Shown here piece after piece: positions 17,195 to 26,700 of a DNA stretch of 64,000 nt (its first letter is position 1; each line of letters opens with the position of its first letter). Source of the DNA: JAKVAV01 sp047633195 (GTDB lineage Bacteria; Bacteroidota; Bacteroidia; Flavobacteriales_D; Cryomorphaceae); assembly GCA_047633195.1 (NCBI GenBank), contig JBLIEU010000003.1:1-64000 (forward strand), given 5' to 3'. The position numbers and the translations under genes were made by a program. The notes under the pieces were generated by a model. That model made no database searches. It had not been told where the DNA came from and worked only from the letters and a program-made list of their open reading frames with translations.

Positions 17195-19048
17195 ATGAGA
17201 ATACTATTCGGAATCGCGCTTCTTTTTTTCTCGATAGAAGTTATTTCACAGGATACTTATTGGCAACAAAAAGCGGAGTACGAGATGGAAATCGACTTTG
17301 ATGACGCCAAGCATCGGTACGATGGTTTGCAAGAACTTACCTACTTCAATAATTCTCCTGACACCTTATTTAAGGCGTACTTCCATCTGTACTACAATGC
17401 TTTCCAGCCTGGTAGCATGATGGATGTGAGGTCTAGAAATATTGAAGATCCCGATCCTCGGGTGGCCGACCGCATTGTGCAATTGACCGAAGATGAAATC
17501 GGCTTCTTGCGTGTTTTGTCTTTGAAACAAAACGGGCAACCCGCGAAATTTCGCGAAAGCGGGACCATCTTGGAAGTTGATTTGGCAAAGCCTATCCTTC
17601 CTAGGAAAAAGGCAAAGTTTAGCATGAGTTTTCAAGGCCAAGTGCCCAAACAGATACGTCGCTCGGGAAGATTTAACAAAGAGGGCATAGCATACAGCAT
17701 GTCCCAATGGTACCCTAAAATAAGCGAGTACGACCACATGGGCTGGCACGCTGATCCATACATCGCGCGAGAATTTCACGGCGTGTGGGGAAGCTTTGAT
17801 GTGAAAATCACCATTGATAGTGCCTACACAATAGGAGGGACAGGCGTACTGAAAAACCCCCAAGAAATAGGACACGGCTACGAAGAAGCTGGAAAGAAAA
17901 TGAAGCGTCCCGAAGGCTCAAAACTGACTTGGAACTTCACTGCCGAAAATGTGCATGATTTCGTTTGGGCTGCTGACAAAGACTATGCGCATAGCCAGCA
18001 GATTTTAAAGGACGGTACCGTTATTCACTACCTCCACAAAGACACGGAAGATCTACGAAAGAATTGGGGTAAGCTGCCAGAATACGTCGAGAAGATGTTT
18101 GACTACGCCAGTGCGAACTTTGGAAAGTACCCTTATCCTCAGTACTCAATTATTCAAGGTGGTGATGGAGGAATGGAGTATGCTATGGCAACCTTAATCA
18201 CGGGCCAAAGAAAGTTTAGCAGTTTAGTGGGAGTCACCGCACATGAGGTGATGCATTCTTGGTACCAAATGCTTTTGGCTACCAATGAAGGAATGTATCC
18301 TTGGATGGACGAAGGCTTTACGTCTTTTACGTCAAGTAAAGTAATGAGCCACCTTTTCAATCCCGATGAGGACACGCGCAGAGGCAGATACTACGACTCA
18401 TATATTGCCTTAGCTGCCAGTGGCAGGGAAGAGCCGATGTCCAAAATGGCTGATCACTACAATACCAACTACGCATACGGCGCGGCAGCTTATTCTAAAG
18501 GTGCCCTTTTCATCGCTCAGTTGGGATATGTGTTGGGTCACGAAAATCTCGATAAAGGAATACATCGCTACTTCGATGAGTGGAGTTTCAAGCACCCAAG
18601 CCCCAATGATTTTGTTCATGTAATGGAAAAGGTTAGTGGTATTGAACTCAAATGGTATTTGAATTACATGTTGAATACTACCGAAGTCATCGATTATGCA
18701 GTTGCAGGTGTGGAGGGAAAGGGAAGTCAGAGTGAAATAAGCCTAAGGCGAATAGGAAACTTCCCTATGCCGATTGATTTGTACATCACCTATAAAAATG
18801 GCACTTCTGAGATGATCAATATTCCCTTGCGAATGATGCGCGGTTCAAAGCCTTCTCCTGATGGAGTTAATTTTACAGTGGCTGAAGATTGGCCGTGGAC
18901 GCATCCTGATTACACGCTTACCATCAACAAGAGTGTCGGTGAAATCGTTAGAATTGAAATTGACTCTACGAGACGCATGGCAGATATAAATCCAGCAAAT
19001 AACTTCTTGAATCTAACGGAAGAGTTAGAGTCGAATCCCCCCAATTAG
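17195..19048 (+). CDS. M1 family metallopeptidase, secreted
   Basis: A 617-residue protein with signal peptide MRILFGIALLFFSIEVISQ; the start at 17195 is chosen because the signal peptide then lies at the very N-terminus and a promoter element sits just before it. The gluzincin zinc site is HEVMH (H350, E351, H354), with the third ligand E373 exactly 18 residues further (MDEGFTSF). The substrate-binding loop reads GGMEYAM instead of the classical GAMEN. M1 enzymes remove N-terminal amino acids from peptides; the signal peptide places it in the periplasm or outside. The next M1 gene follows after 2 bp. Confidence 0.9.
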   Translation: MRILFGIALLFFSIEVISQDTYWQQKAEYEMEIDFDDAKHRYDGLQELTYFNNSPDTLFKAYFHLYYNAFQPGSMMDVRSRNIEDPDPRVADRIVQLTEDEIGFLRVLSLKQNGQPAKFRESGTILEVDLAKPILPRKKAKFSMSFQGQVPKQIRRSGRFNKEGIAYSMSQWYPKISEYDHMGWHADPYIAREFHGVWGSFDVKITIDSAYTIGGTGVLKNPQEIGHGYEEAGKKMKRPEGSKLTWNFTAENVHDFVWAADKDYAHSQQILKDGTVIHYLHKDTEDLRKNWGKLPEYVEKMFDYASANFGKYPYPQYSIIQGGDGGMEYAMATLITGQRKFSSLVGVTAHEVMHSWYQMLLATNEGMYPWMDEGFTSFTSSKVMSHLFNPDEDTRRGRYYDSYIALAASGREEPMSKMADHYNTNYAYGAAAYSKGALFIAQLGYVLGHENLDKGIHRYFDEWSFKHPSPNDFVHVMEKVSGIELKWYLNYMLNTTEVIDYAVAGVEGKGSQSEISLRRIGNFPMPIDLYITYKNGTSEMINIPLRMMRGSKPSPDGVNFTVAEDWPWTHPDYTLTINKSVGEIVRIEIDSTRRMADINPANNFLNLTEELESNPPN

Positions 19049-19050
19049 AT

Positions 19051-20931
19051 ATGAAATTAAATTTTACTTTTTTCATTTTGGCTGTCTTGATGATGGCTTG
19101 TGAGACCGCAGAAAATACTTCGGTTGAAAAAGAAATATCTGAACCCATGGAAGCTAAATATGCGGATGATACGCACAGTTTTTCAGAACCGAATAAAATA
19201 GCCGTTACCCACCTTAATCTCGATTTAGTGGTGAGTTTTGAAGACCGTAAAATATCGGGAACGGTGGTTTACATTCTTGAGCGAAATGCTGATGGAGACT
19301 TGTATCTGGATGCCGATGGTCTTGCGGTTACCGCTGCCAGAGATGCCGCTACGGAAGAAGAACTTCAGTTTAGCGTCCAAAAGGGAAATGACTACGGCGA
19401 TAGGCTCGTCGTCAAGTTAAACCCAAAAACCGAACAGGTTGCGGTCGACTATTCAACATCACCCGATGCAGCGGCTTTGCTTTGGATGAATCCCGAGCAG
19501 ACCAACGATGGAAAGGCTCCTTTCCTTTTCACACAGGGCCAGGCTATTTTGACCCGTTCGTGGATTCCGATCCAAGATTCGCCCGCAGTCCGTGTTACAT
19601 ACAATGCCAAGGTGTCTGTGCCAGGTGGGTTGATGGCAGTAATGAGTGCTGAGAATCCTACGAAAATCAATAAGGCAGGGGTTTATGAGTTTATAATGGA
19701 TAAGCCGATTCCTCCTTATTTGATGGCTTTGGCTGTTGGTGATCTTGCTTTTGAATCGCTCGGAGAGCATACCGGTGTTTACGCCGAGCCTGGAATGCTG
19801 GCTGCTGCCGCGTACGAATTTGCCGATATGGAGAAAATGCTTTTAGCGGCCGAAGAACTTTATGGCCCTTATAGCTGGGATCGATACGATGTTTTGGTCT
19901 TGCCTCCTGGTTTCCCTTTCGGGGGAATGGAAAACCCGAAACTCACTTTTGCGACTCCAACTATTATTGCCGGCGATCGCTCATTGACCTCCTTGATTGC
20001 TCATGAATTGGCGCATAGCTGGAGCGGAAATTTGGTGACCAATGCTACCTGGGATGACTTCTGGCTGAATGAAGGCTTTACAGTTTATTTCGAAAAGCGC
20101 ATTATGGAAGCTGTGTACGGCGAGAGTTATGCCAATATGCTCAACGAGTTGGGTTACCAAGACCTACAGCACACCTTGGCTGAACTGGGCGAAGAGAGCG
20201 AAGACACCCACCTCAAGCTCAATTTGGATGGCCGAAACCCCGACGATGGGATGACGGATATCGCATATGAAAAAGGGTATCTATTTTTGAGATGGATGGA
20301 ATCATTGGTAGGACGAGAGCGCTTTGATGCTTTCTTGAAAAATTACTTTGAGCAGAACGCTTTTCAAACAATGACTACCGAATCATTTATCGAATACCTC
20401 AATGCCAATTTACTGAATGAGTTGAACGAAAAACCCGACTTGGATCAGTGGATTTATTCTCCTGGTTTGCCCGCAGATCATCCTGTCCCGACATCTACGC
20501 GATTCGATTCGGTTGATAGCGCCAGAATTGCTTGGATGGATAAAAAAATGGCAACTAATGCCTTGCCTACCTCAGAATGGACTACCCACGAATGGTTGCA
20601 TTTTTTGAGAGGGATTCCTGCTGACATTGGCAAAGAACGCATGGCAGACTTGGATCAGGAGTACAAGTTCACCCAGTCTCAAAACAGCGAGATCGCTGCT
20701 GTTTGGTTCGAGAGGGCCATTGAGAATGAGTACCAAGTAGCTTTTCCACAGCTCGAGGCTTTCTTGCTAAAAGTAGGGCGCAGAAAGTTTCTACAACCGC
20801 TTTACACGAAGCTAGCAGAGACCCCTGAGCACAAAATCTGGGCAGAAAGAGTATATGCCACGGCAAGAGGAAATTACCACGCAGTTTCGGTAAATACGCT
20901 TGATGAAATCCTTGCTTGGGAGGAGAGTTAA
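19051..20931 (+). CDS. M1 aminopeptidase, leukotriene-A4-hydrolase-like, lipoprotein
   Basis: A 626-residue protein with lipoprotein signal MKLNFTFFILAVLMMACE (lipobox MMAC). It has the aminopeptidase motif PFGGMENPKLTF (about residues 288-300), zinc site HELAH (H318, E319, H322) and E341 in LNEGFTVYFE. Unlike the preceding M1 enzyme it has the C-terminal helical repeat domain of the LTA4H/aminopeptidase B subfamily (about residues 470-626). It probably trims peptides at the periplasmic face of a membrane. The 2-bp gap to the previous gene implies one operon with two complementary aminopeptidases that differ in domain make-up. Confidence 0.93.
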   Translation: MKLNFTFFILAVLMMACETAENTSVEKEISEPMEAKYADDTHSFSEPNKIAVTHLNLDLVVSFEDRKISGTVVYILERNADGDLYLDADGLAVTAARDAATEEELQFSVQKGNDYGDRLVVKLNPKTEQVAVDYSTSPDAAALLWMNPEQTNDGKAPFLFTQGQAILTRSWIPIQDSPAVRVTYNAKVSVPGGLMAVMSAENPTKINKAGVYEFIMDKPIPPYLMALAVGDLAFESLGEHTGVYAEPGMLAAAAYEFADMEKMLLAAEELYGPYSWDRYDVLVLPPGFPFGGMENPKLTFATPTIIAGDRSLTSLIAHELAHSWSGNLVTNATWDDFWLNEGFTVYFEKRIMEAVYGESYANMLNELGYQDLQHTLAELGEESEDTHLKLNLDGRNPDDGMTDIAYEKGYLFLRWMESLVGRERFDAFLKNYFEQNAFQTMTTESFIEYLNANLLNELNEKPDLDQWIYSPGLPADHPVPTSTRFDSVDSARIAWMDKKMATNALPTSEWTTHEWLHFLRGIPADIGKERMADLDQEYKFTQSQNSEIAAVWFERAIENEYQVAFPQLEAFLLKVGRRKFLQPLYTKLAETPEHKIWAERVYATARGNYHAVSVNTLDEILAWEES

Positions 20932-21015
20932 TAACCACTAGTCGTTCATTCCCTTCTTCATTTTGGTTGAATTTTTATTGAGGTGTTTTCCTATATTACC
21001 ATCGATAGCATACCA

Positions 21016-21780
21016 ATGATGAAATGGAAAGACCTTTTTAAATCTATTGCCATTAGTGGATTTCTTGTATTTTTTGTTTTTTCGGAAACGAAAGCGCAAA
21101 ATTTTGGAGTTGGAATCTCGCCAGAGATTTCAACCCGAAATTTGGTGAAAACTGATTTTGTCCCAGGTATAGATGAATTCATTGATGAGAGCAACGCGTT
21201 TAACGAATCTATAATTGGGTTTACCGTTGAAGCTTTTTTTGTAAAACCGTTCGCTCGAAAGATGTCTTTCGAAACGGGGCTCAGTTTATCTCGAGATGGA
21301 TATAACTCATGCGTGAAGGATCTGAGCTACGAATCACTTCTTTTAATTGGTTTGGTGAATTCTGAAGATCCAGGGTTTGAATCGACAAAAGAGATTGAAA
21401 CACAGAATAGATTCCTGTCAGTTGGGATTCCTCTTAGATTGGCATTTGTCTCGGATGGGAAGAAGGTGAGATTCACTTGGGCGCTTGGTTTAACACCTGA
21501 ATATTTTCTCCAGTCCACTTCAGCGCGGATCTATCGATTTGAATCGGGAGCAGAAGAGTCTTTCGATAATGATTTTGATTCCAAACCAGCTGATTTTAAT
21601 CTGACTGCGTCGGCAAGTGCGGGGGTGGAGTTGGCTATTGATCGTCAATCGGCCATCAGGATTGAGCCAATTGTGCGATATGCTGCTCTCCCGACTTTTG
21701 ATAGAGATGCTTACGAAGTAAATCTGTTCTCCTACGGTCTTAGCTTGAAGTACTTTTTCAAGCTCAACCTTCAGTACTAA
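21016..21780 (+). CDS. Outer-membrane beta-barrel protein (porin-family type)
   Basis: About 255 residues. The start is one of two adjacent ATGs (21016 or 21019); an upstream GTG at 20983 would lengthen the N-terminus in front of the signal peptide (KDLFKSIAISGFLVFFVFSE...KAQ). The mature part alternates amphipathic strands ('NFGVGISPEISTRN', 'KMSFETGLSLSRDGYN', 'RFTWALGLTPEYFLQ') and ends in an aromatic strand, LSLKYFFKLNLQY, as in PF13568-type barrels. Substrate or function unknown. Its end overlaps the convergent acyltransferase gene by 17 bp. Confidence 0.75.
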   Translation: MMKWKDLFKSIAISGFLVFFVFSETKAQNFGVGISPEISTRNLVKTDFVPGIDEFIDESNAFNESIIGFTVEAFFVKPFARKMSFETGLSLSRDGYNSCVKDLSYESLLLIGLVNSEDPGFESTKEIETQNRFLSVGIPLRLAFVSDGKKVRFTWALGLTPEYFLQSTSARIYRFESGAEESFDNDFDSKPADFNLTASASAGVELAIDRQSAIRIEPIVRYAALPTFDRDAYEVNLFSYGLSLKYFFKLNLQY

Positions 21781-22909
21781 CGGTATGGAAGTTTTTTACT
21801 GGATTAGCGTACATGCTCAGCAGAAAGTAGCGATCTTCTTCAGCGGTCAGACCTAAGATCCCCAGCTGTTTTTCCATTCGTGTCATGAATGCAGCTTTCT
21901 GATCCTGTGTGTAGTTTGGCGAACTGGAATTTCCCTCCAATAGGTCAAAAGCAATGTGATTGGTGGGCCAAAGCTTGTACTGACCGTAAACCCGTTGATC
22001 GATTATTTCGCCCAGCTCCTTAAGCTTATCGTTGGGGCTGGTGAAATCTACCAAGTGATTCAATTCCTCATTCAATGGTTTGCCAATGCTGAGGTGAATA
22101 CGTCCTTTATAACCTGTGAGCCCAGTGAGAATACTGTTGTAATCTTCGCCCAGTTGTTTCTCGTATTTCTTTTCCTCAGCCAAAGCTTTTAACTCAGGAA
22201 TCTTGAGGACATCACAAGGATCATATTCATATGAAATAGCAACAGGAGTAATGTTTAATTCACGGAAGCATTTGCTAAGCGGCCGCTCACAATTGATGCT
22301 GAGCATTTTCAAAAGTCCAGGCTGAGTCTTGTCTATTCCGTCTTTCGTCCGTCCCTCTCTTTGTGCTATCCACACATTTGTATCCCTCTCGCATATGGAG
22401 TGATGAATGTACTTGGACAAGTTGATGGAGTTTTCATAGAACTCCCTTGCAGTAGCATTGCGCTTTACGGTAAAGTTCTTATTCATCTTGGTGAGATCCT
22501 TCACCAAGTCTTCTTCGAGAAGATTGCTCCCGATCGCCGTTTCAAATGTTCCCAGACCTGCTTCATAGAGTATGATATTGAGAATAGCAGAATCGAGAAT
22601 GATGTCTCTGTGATTGGAGATGAAAAGATGAGCGCCGTCCGATTTAATATTCTCGAGACCACTAACGGTAATGCTTTCTGTGGTTTCATTCACCAACTTG
22701 CGCAAAGCTGGATAGGCCACTTTTGCTTGAAAATCAGCAATAGTCTTTACCGACGCGACACGCTCCTTGATTGGATCAAGATTATCGTCGGGATAGACGT
22801 AACGGAGAAGATTCGTAAAGCTCTTATCTCTCAGAATTCGGCCGATAACTTCAGGCACTTCTTCATCGCGATAAGGTCGAATATCCTCAAATTTACCGTT
22901 TGCTGGCAT
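21764..22909 (-). CDS. Glycerolipid acyltransferase (PlsC-like)
   Basis: A 381-residue protein with the acyltransferase block I NHRDIILDS (HX4D, about residues 98-106), block III QREGRTKDG (about 184-192) and block IV 'NITPVAISYEYDPCD'. These define the PlsC/GPAT superfamily that transfers acyl chains to glycerol-3-phosphate or lysophosphatidate. It is longer than E. coli PlsC (about 245 residues), with extra N- and C-terminal parts, and belongs to a Bacteroidota group whose exact acceptor is not established. Probably a membrane-surface cytoplasmic enzyme. Confidence 0.8.
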   Translation of the reverse strand: MPANGKFEDIRPYRDEEVPEVIGRILRDKSFTNLLRYVYPDDNLDPIKERVASVKTIADFQAKVAYPALRKLVNETTESITVSGLENIKSDGAHLFISNHRDIILDSAILNIILYEAGLGTFETAIGSNLLEEDLVKDLTKMNKNFTVKRNATAREFYENSINLSKYIHHSICERDTNVWIAQREGRTKDGIDKTQPGLLKMLSINCERPLSKCFRELNITPVAISYEYDPCDVLKIPELKALAEEKKYEKQLGEDYNSILTGLTGYKGRIHLSIGKPLNEELNHLVDFTSPNDKLKELGEIIDQRVYGQYKLWPTNHIAFDLLEGNSSSPNYTQDQKAAFMTRMEKQLGILGLTAEEDRYFLLSMYANPVKNFHTVSTEG

Positions 22910-22994
22910 AGTAGATTGTAGGCATGCGAAAGTAAGTATTCTAACATTAACGAATGTTTCTCTAATTAGGAAACCTCTGTGTTTTGCGAAAACT

Positions 22995-23002
22995 TAACTT
23001 TG
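22995..23002 (+). promoter_or_regulatory. -7 element (TAACTTTG) 4 nt from the helicase start codon
   Basis: Exact TAnnTTTG match separated from the ATG at 23007 by only ACCA. If used, transcription would begin at or next to the start codon, giving a leaderless mRNA. Confidence 0.45.
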
Positions 23003-23006
23003 ACCA

Positions 23007-24272
23007 ATGCAAAACGGATTTAAAGATCTAAAGGTAACCCGCCAATTCACTGATGCCTTGGAGAGTATGGGAATCACAGAGCCTACAGAGATTCAGGTAA
23101 AAGGGATTCCACCCGCCATATCGGGGCAAGATGTGCTCGGAATCGCTCAAACTGGTAGCGGAAAGACGTTGGCTTTTTTGCTTCCGTTGGTCATGAAAAT
23201 CAAGCAAGCCGGCGACGGGAGTCCAAAAGGTTTGATTATGGCTCCTGCCAAAGAATTGGCGCTTCAGATATTTGATGTGCTCAATCAGCTTACTGTCCAT
23301 ACCAACATCAGAAGCGTATGCCTCTACGGCGGAATAGGAAAGAACGCTCAAGCCCATTCGCTCAACGAAGGCTGTGAGATCATCGTCGCCACTCCTGGTC
23401 GTTTTCTCGATTTATATAGCCACGGCTTTATCGAAATGAAAACGGTTCGAACGCTCATTCTCGATGAGGCAGATCGATTGATGGAAATGGGATTCTTGAG
23501 TCAGCTCAAGTCGATGCTTGAAGTCATTCCTACTAAAAGACAGAACCTACTCTTTTCGGCCACTTTTCCCGATAGGGTGAGGTACATGGCCGATGAGTTT
23601 TTGGAGTTCCCAACGCGGGTGGAAGGCACTATGAAGGAAAAGCCCGTTGCGAAGCTAGACCAGCGCTGGATCAGAGTGGAGAATTTCCGCTCCAAGCTCA
23701 ATCTCCTGCTCCATCTTTTTGAGAAAGAAGAGTGGAATCGAGTGATTGTGTTCTGCCGAACGAAGGACTCGGCCTCGAGGGTTTCAGGTTTTCTCGCCCG
23801 AAAGGAGATCGGTGATGTGCGTGTTTTGCACGCCAACAAAGCCCAGAATACCCGCATCAATGCGATGGAAGATTTCCGAAAGGGAGAAGTGCGTGTCTTG
23901 GTCACTACCGACGTTACCTCCCGCGGAATTGACGTGGCCAATGTGAGCCACGTGGTCAACTTTGAAGTTCCGAAAGTTCCCGAAGATTATCTCCACCGCG
24001 TGGGGCGCACCGCTCGAATTCACAAAGAGGGGATAGCACTTACGCTTGCCAATAAAGCCGAGGAGTTTCTGATCAAAAAGATCGAGACCTTCTTGGGTGA
24101 ATACATCCCACTCGAGCCGTGGCCCGAAGAAGTAGAAATAGGAGAGGAGCTACCCGGCGAAGCCAAAGAATTGGCCCGTGAGCTAGACGGTTACAAGCAA
24201 GCTGCCGATCCCAATTTTAAAGGAGCGTTTCATAAAAGGCAGAAGGGGAAGAAGAAAAAGAAGAAGAGATAA
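23007..24272 (+). CDS. DEAD-box RNA helicase (RhlE-like)
   Basis: A 421-residue protein with all main helicase motifs: Q motif near residues 15-30, motif I AQTGSGKT (about 48-54), motif Ia as PAKELALQ (PTRELA in most relatives), DEAD at 153-156, SAT at 184-186 and motif VI HRVGRTAR at 330-337. The C-terminus ends in a poly-lysine tail (KRQKGKKKKKKR) that could bind RNA. Such enzymes remodel RNA in ribosome assembly and cold adaptation. Monocistronic. Confidence 0.93.
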   Translation: MQNGFKDLKVTRQFTDALESMGITEPTEIQVKGIPPAISGQDVLGIAQTGSGKTLAFLLPLVMKIKQAGDGSPKGLIMAPAKELALQIFDVLNQLTVHTNIRSVCLYGGIGKNAQAHSLNEGCEIIVATPGRFLDLYSHGFIEMKTVRTLILDEADRLMEMGFLSQLKSMLEVIPTKRQNLLFSATFPDRVRYMADEFLEFPTRVEGTMKEKPVAKLDQRWIRVENFRSKLNLLLHLFEKEEWNRVIVFCRTKDSASRVSGFLARKEIGDVRVLHANKAQNTRINAMEDFRKGEVRVLVTTDVTSRGIDVANVSHVVNFEVPKVPEDYLHRVGRTARIHKEGIALTLANKAEEFLIKKIETFLGEYIPLEPWPEEVEIGEELPGEAKELARELDGYKQAADPNFKGAFHKRQKGKKKKKKR

Positions 24273-24276
24273 TTGT

Positions 24277-24795
24277 TTATTCAGTTTTACAGATCTCTGG
24301 TGGATGGAAATTCAAGCAATCTGCGCCTAAAGTTTTGCATCCGTCGACAGCTCTGGAGTATCCTCTGTTTCCCCGAGAAATCAGAACTCCATAAGATTTT
24401 TTAAACCAATTAGTTGATCTATACAAGTTTATTTGAAGAGTATCGGAGATCGTCATCCAATAGGTGTGAAGGGCAAAAGGATAGTATCGGTGCTGAAACT
24501 TTACACATCCATAGATGCACTCATTGTCACTTAGAGTGTTTGCATCATATGTCACTAAAAAAGTTGATTTATTTAAACGAACTAAAGGAATTAGCTCGCC
24601 ACTTGATGCTTTAGACTCAATGAAAAGTGAATCAAATTCTAAGTCTTCTGTTATCTGCCTTTTTTCATCAGAATACATCTCCATTTTGAGAATTAAAGTG
24701 TCTCGAGATTGGAGAGTGCAAACGAAAAGAAGGCCAATAACCACCTGAATTACAATGTGAATACTAGTTGTTTGCTTTTTTTGAGTTTCGTGCAT
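24277..24795 (-). CDS. Hypothetical membrane-anchored protein
   Basis: A 172-residue ORF, convergent with and 4 bp from the helicase gene. One hydrophobic stretch near residues 11-25 (IHIVIQVVIGLLFVC) may be a signal anchor. The rest looks like a folded extracytoplasmic domain with five cysteines (YGC, DGC, ADC and EIC among them). I recognise no family. Base composition is more AT-rich than in neighbouring genes. Moderate confidence that it is a real gene. Confidence 0.5.
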   Translation of the reverse strand: MHETQKKQTTSIHIVIQVVIGLLFVCTLQSRDTLILKMEMYSDEKRQITEDLEFDSLFIESKASSGELIPLVRLNKSTFLVTYDANTLSDNECIYGCVKFQHRYYPFALHTYWMTISDTLQINLYRSTNWFKKSYGVLISRGNRGYSRAVDGCKTLGADCLNFHPPEICKTE

Positions 24796-24943
24796 CTTTC
24801 TTTTTGAAATTTGTCCTGACCATTTTGGAAATTCCGTTTTTAACTAACTTATCATCGCTCCGCCAAGATTTTGATTAGAAGGTATCACATTTTATACTAT
24901 CAAAGAACCAATCTCACGTTCTGACAAGGTAAACATGAAATTT

Positions 24944-25201
24944 TCAGGAAATAGGCCCGTATTTCTTCGAACTATATGGTGGAAAGAGTTTGTTTTCTAC
25001 TGAAAAGAAATGCGATGGATAACTGTCCATAATCCGATGTAGAGTAAACCCTATACCAGCTAACCACCCCCTGATTTGGACTTTATCAGCAGGCTTATTA
25101 ACCGATAACCAAATAAAATAGCCTCCTAAGAGGATGCAGATAATACCACCAAATAGAGAATTAGCGATCCCGAAAAAAAAAGATCTTACAACTTCAATCA
25201 A
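24944..25201 (-). CDS. Small two-helix membrane protein, probably frameshifted
   Basis: The open frame gives 85 residues with one good membrane helix (about residues 10-33, 'GIANSLFGGIICILLGGYFI') followed by the polar NKPADKVQIRGW. After WLAGIGF the sequence becomes unlike a membrane protein (TLHRIMDSYPSHFF). Skipping one base at this point (+1 frame) instead yields LYIGLWTVIHRISFQ and a stop at 24997-24999, a natural second helix. The intact product would be about 67 residues. This suggests a recent frameshift or a sequence error near 25047. Function unknown. It may form a unit with the preceding hypothetical gene. Confidence 0.5.
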   Translation of the reverse strand: MIEVVRSFFFGIANSLFGGIICILLGGYFIWLSVNKPADKVQIRGWLAGIGFTLHRIMDSYPSHFFSVENKLFPPYSSKKYGPIS

Positions 25202-25305
25202 CTTTTAATTCATATAGATCCATCAATTTCAAATTAATGCTAGATGTGGGTTTATCCAACATTATTAATTGGATATCAACGGCAATGAGTAACTCATGAA
25301 CTTTG

Positions 25306-26700
25306 CTAGTTGTCCCGTTCAAAGAATATCTCCACCCTCCGATTCAGCGACCTTCCTTCTTCGGTTAGGTTCGAGGCATAAGGTTCACGCTTTCCGAAAC
25401 CCTCTGTTTTGATGCGGTCGGGCTCTACGCCATTGATCATCAACCACTCTTTGGTAGAGGCGGCTCGGTTTTCACTAAGGACTTGATTGTAAGCTTCAGA
25501 AGCCACTGCATCGGTGTGTCCGTTGATACGCACCAAGATATCTTGGTAATTGTCTAATATGGCAGCTACACCGTCCAGCACTCTTACATACTGGGCCGTG
25601 ATATTGAACTTATCGAATTCGAAATATACGAATCGAATCACTGTATTCTTGGACAATACTTCTTCTCTGGTGAGGGATTCAATGGTTCTGTCTGTGGTTT
25701 CTTTGCCGTCGATTTCAATGATGAGAACGGGATCTTTTTTTGCTTTGGGGCCATTGTCAGCCATTGCCAAAGAGTCTAATTCAGCCTCTGTCAATTCTTC
25801 TATGAGAGATTCGATATTCACCTCGGTCAAGTAGAGATTCGAGAGGGAGTCATTTCTATTGCTGGAAAAGTAAGCCGTGCTATCTCCAGCCATAAAAAAG
25901 TAAGCATCAAAAGCATCAGAGTTGAAATCTGCCCTTACGGGCAATGTCCAATTCGACCAATCTTTTTCTAGCCTTTTGGAATAGTAGATGTCGTAATTGT
26001 CGGCCGTGCCCCTGCTGTTGGTTGAGAAGAATAAGAGTTCGGTCAATGGGTCAAAATAAGGGCTGATCTCGTTTAAGGTGGTGTTGATAGCAGCGCCAAG
26101 GCTCATTGGTGCTAACCAAGAATCTTCTGTTTTCGCGCTGACGTACAAGTCATTTCCCAAGCTATCCACATCAGATGTAGGTAGCGTCCAAAGAATAAAA
26201 GACTCATCAGGGGCGACGTAGGCGCTGTAAAAAGTTCCGAGTATTTCCAACCCTGGAATTACAATGGGCGTAGGGATTGCCCATGTCTTTTCGGCTGTAT
26301 TGTATTCGCTGGTTGATAATCCTGGGATGGATCCTTTCTCGTCGGTTATTTCATTGAGTAGGTAGAGTTTATTCCCACCATTCGCTACTCCTACCACGGC
26401 GTTGCTCCATTCGTTATTTAGAAACTTCACCGACTCGGCATCGCTGTACTCACCAGCCGTGAGGCTAGAAGTCCAGATGTCTTGACCAGAGTTTTTCCCT
26501 CCCAAATTATCGGGATGAAAGGTTCGAGCAAAATAGAGTGTGCTCAGATCGCTGCTTAATATTGGTAGCCCTTCCTCGGCGGAAGAGTTGATAGAGTTTG
26601 GTAGCTTTTGTGGATCGCTGAAACTGATGTTGTCTTGCTGGGCAAAAGCTTGGCTAAGCAGCATAACCCCAAGGGTGAAAATTAAAGTTCCTTTTGGCAT
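25306..26700 (-). CDS. OmpA-family protein with PD40-like propeller (T9SS-associated)
   Basis: A 464-residue protein with signal peptide MPKGTLIFTLGVMLLSQAFA. Residues about 25-290 contain PD40-like blades ('LSTLYFARTFHPDNLGG', 'ELLFFSTNSRGTADNYDIYY', 'STAYFSSNRNDS'). Residues about 350-464 are an OmpA C-terminal domain with the peptidoglycan-binding core NGHTDAVASEAYN and LSENRAASTKEWL. It should tether a trans-envelope complex to peptidoglycan. It is the last gene of a triad with a PorP/SprF protein and a giant T9SS cargo; it overlaps the former by 1 bp. Confidence 0.88.
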   Translation of the reverse strand: MPKGTLIFTLGVMLLSQAFAQQDNISFSDPQKLPNSINSSAEEGLPILSSDLSTLYFARTFHPDNLGGKNSGQDIWTSSLTAGEYSDAESVKFLNNEWSNAVVGVANGGNKLYLLNEITDEKGSIPGLSTSEYNTAEKTWAIPTPIVIPGLEILGTFYSAYVAPDESFILWTLPTSDVDSLGNDLYVSAKTEDSWLAPMSLGAAINTTLNEISPYFDPLTELLFFSTNSRGTADNYDIYYSKRLEKDWSNWTLPVRADFNSDAFDAYFFMAGDSTAYFSSNRNDSLSNLYLTEVNIESLIEELTEAELDSLAMADNGPKAKKDPVLIIEIDGKETTDRTIESLTREEVLSKNTVIRFVYFEFDKFNITAQYVRVLDGVAAILDNYQDILVRINGHTDAVASEAYNQVLSENRAASTKEWLMINGVEPDRIKTEGFGKREPYASNLTEEGRSLNRRVEIFFERDN

